DNA from: DALYLB01 sp046154695
GTDB taxonomy: Bacteria > Acidobacteriota > Blastocatellia > RBC074
Assembly (NCBI GenBank): GCA_046154695.1
Contig: JBJXFI010000256.1
Coordinates: 1-17,509, forward strand
DNA: 17,509 nucleotides
Direction of reading: 5' to 3'
Position numbers and translations under genes: made by a program. The notes beneath the pieces were generated by a model. That model was given only the letters and a program-made list of their open reading frames with translations. It ran no database searches and was not told where the DNA came from. This document shows positions 15,866 to 17,509 of the stretch, piece after piece (position 1 is the first letter of the stretch; every line of letters begins with the position of its first letter).

Positions 15866-17476
15866 ATGCTGCGAACACTGGCCGTTTTGTTCCTGAGCCT
15901 GATTCTGCTTCCCTCCATTCCGCCTGTTTCGGTGGCGCAACAATCGCCCAATCCCGATGCCGAGATGCAGGCCCGGATTCGCAAGGAGGGAATGGAGAAT
16001 TCCCAGATCATGCGGACGATGCATTTTCTGGCCGACGTCTACGGTCCGCGCCTTACCGGTTCCCCGAATCATAAGAATGCGGCCGAGTGGGCCGTCAGGC
16101 AGATGACCGCGTGGGGATTTTCGAACGGCCATCTGGAGCCCTGGGAGTTCGGCCATCCGGGCTGGCTGAACGAGCGCGCATCGGCCCATGTCCTCTCGCC
16201 GTACAAGGAGCCGCTGCTTTGTGAGGTGCTGGCCTGGACGCCGAGCACCAATGGAGCGGTCAAATCCCAGGTGGTCCAGATGATCACGCCGGAGAACCCG
16301 ACGCAGGAAGACCTGACGAAATATCTCGATTCGATGAAGGAGAAGGTGGCGGGCAGAATCGTGCTCGTCGGCCGGCACGTCGTGACCCCGGTGGTGATCA
16401 ATCCGCCGCCGAAGCGAATGGACGACAAGGCCGCCAGGGACCGGTTCTCGGGCGACAGCCCGCAGCAAGGGCCGCCGCAGCGCCCGGGAGGGCCGCAGCA
16501 GCAACAGCCGCCGGCCCCGGGGAAGCTCACCGCCCGGGCGGTGGCCGAACAGGTCGATGCCTTCCTCGTCGCGAACAAGGCCGCCGTTCGCGTCAACGGC
16601 AGCGAGATGGAGCAGCGTCGCATCCGGGCCTTCAACAACAGAACCTTCGATCTCGCCAAGGCCGTGCCGACCATCGTCATCACGAACGAGGACTATGGGC
16701 GCATCACCCGGATTCTCGCCGACGGCACCCCCGTCGAACTCGAGATCAACGTCGTCAACGCCTCCTATCCGGAGGGCAAAACCTCGTACAACGCCATCGC
16801 CGAGATTCCCGGCTCCGATAAAAAGGACGAAGTGATCATGCTCGGCGGCCACCTCGATTCGTGGCATTCGGCGACCGGGGCAACCGATAACGCCATCGGC
16901 TGCGCGACGATGATGGAGGCCGCGCGCATCCTGAAGGCGCTCGGCGCCACCCCGCGCCGCACCATTCGCGTCGCTCTCTGGGGCGGGGAGGAACAGGGGC
17001 TGCTCGGCTCGCAGGCCTACGTCAAGGAGCACTTCGGCACGGCGGACGCCCCCAAACCGGAGTTCGCCAAATTCGGCGGCTATTTCAACATCGACTCGGG
17101 AACCGGCCGCGCGCGCGGCATGAGCATCTTTGGCCCCCCGGAGGTCGCCGCCGTGCTCCGCCCCATCCTCGTCTCTTTCGAGGACATCGGATTTATGGGT
17201 GTGACGTCTTCCCGAAGCCGGTTCCTCGGCGGCTCGGACAACACCTCGTTCAGCCAGGCCGGCCTGCCCGGCATCGGCGTCGCCCAGGATCCGATTGAAT
17301 ATTTCAATGTCACCTGGCACACCAACCTCGACACCTATGAACGAATCATCGAGGACGATGCCAGAAAATCCGCCATCGTGATCGCGGCCGCCCTCTATCA
17401 CCTCGCCATGCGCGATGAACTGCTGCCGCGCTTCACAAACGAAGCCATGCCGCCGCTTCCCCCGGCTCGCCCGTAA
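15866..17476 (+). CDS. Exported M28-family zinc peptidase (aminopeptidase-like)
   Basis: A 536-residue protein with a signal peptide (hydrophobic LAVLFLSLILLP, likely cleavage after VSVA at residue 24). The M28 metal site is complete: H329 and D331 in GGHLDSW, bridging D341 in GATDNA, catalytic E375 with E376 in WGGEEQG, D410 in NIDSG and H485 in WHTNLD. These bind two zinc ions and activate water for peptide hydrolysis. The region between about 130 and 300 is a PA-type insert, interrupted by a Pro/Gln/Gly-rich low-complexity stretch at about 197-219. Substrate preference cannot be read; aminopeptidase or dipeptidase activity is typical. GGAG 11 nt before the ATG is the likely ribosome binding site. 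The palindrome lies just upstream and I see no clear plus-strand promoter. The protein ends PPLPPARP. Confidence 0.93.
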   Translation: MLRTLAVLFLSLILLPSIPPVSVAQQSPNPDAEMQARIRKEGMENSQIMRTMHFLADVYGPRLTGSPNHKNAAEWAVRQMTAWGFSNGHLEPWEFGHPGWLNERASAHVLSPYKEPLLCEVLAWTPSTNGAVKSQVVQMITPENPTQEDLTKYLDSMKEKVAGRIVLVGRHVVTPVVINPPPKRMDDKAARDRFSGDSPQQGPPQRPGGPQQQQPPAPGKLTARAVAEQVDAFLVANKAAVRVNGSEMEQRRIRAFNNRTFDLAKAVPTIVITNEDYGRITRILADGTPVELEINVVNASYPEGKTSYNAIAEIPGSDKKDEVIMLGGHLDSWHSATGATDNAIGCATMMEAARILKALGATPRRTIRVALWGGEEQGLLGSQAYVKEHFGTADAPKPEFAKFGGYFNIDSGTGRARGMSIFGPPEVAAVLRPILVSFEDIGFMGVTSSRSRFLGGSDNTSFSQAGLPGIGVAQDPIEYFNVTWHTNLDTYERIIEDDARKSAIVIAAALYHLAMRDELLPRFTNEAMPPLPPARP

Positions 17477-17509
17477 CGGCGAGGGAAAAAACGAAGAGGC
17501 GGGACCACC

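Noticed and set aside
17466..17483. Small hairpin CTCGCC/GGCGAG spanning the M28 stop codon
   Set aside because: Only 6 bp with no T-tract on the plus strand, and it overlaps the coding end; too weak to call a terminator.

Overview
The window is GC-rich chromosomal DNA from a diderm bacterium, most likely an Acidobacteriota member. The best clue is the 1216-residue TonB-dependent receptor with an N-terminal carboxypeptidase-regulatory-like domain, a type expanded in that phylum. Several Sec-exported hydrolases and REP-like intergenic palindromes fit. The assignment is an inference, because no rRNA or other phylogenetic marker is present. I see no tRNA, rRNA, CRISPR array, transposase, integrase or phage gene.

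Layout. (1) 1-707, minus strand: the 5' part of a secreted protein of unknown function that runs off the left edge. (2) 708-1316: a gene-free regulatory stretch with candidate promoters facing both ways, ending in a perfect 9-bp hairpin and a 12-bp tandem repeat that contains the start codons of the next gene. (3) 1341-5176, plus strand: a three-gene unit of a PYROXD2/phytoene-dehydrogenase-like flavoprotein, an eight-helix double-DUF350 membrane protein and an exported penicillin-binding-protein-like serine hydrolase. (4) 5217-5876: a near-consensus promoter, a leader of about 250 nt and a small single-helix membrane protein closed by a hairpin. (5) 5955-11253, plus strand: a near-consensus promoter driving an exported protein with a methyltransferase-like Rossmann fold, then the TonB-dependent receptor 24 nt downstream. 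(6) 11261-11338: a perfect 30-bp-arm inverted repeat between convergent genes. (7) 11355-15636, minus strand: glgA with its own promoter, then trxA-trxB-purA behind a second promoter. (8) 15637-15865: a divergent intergenic stretch with the glgA promoter and a second, imperfect copy of the palindrome. (9) 15866-17476, plus strand: an exported M28 zinc peptidase.

How the genes fit together. The minus-strand block is housekeeping: glycogen synthesis, the thioredoxin/thioredoxin reductase couple and the committed step of AMP synthesis. The plus-strand genes are mainly envelope and export functions. The least explained unit is the pair at 6115-11253. An exported protein keeps the outline of a SAM-binding methyltransferase although SAM is not expected outside the cytoplasm, and it appears co-transcribed with an outer-membrane receptor. 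The PYROXD2-like/DUF350/serine hydrolase unit is a second combination with no obvious pathway.
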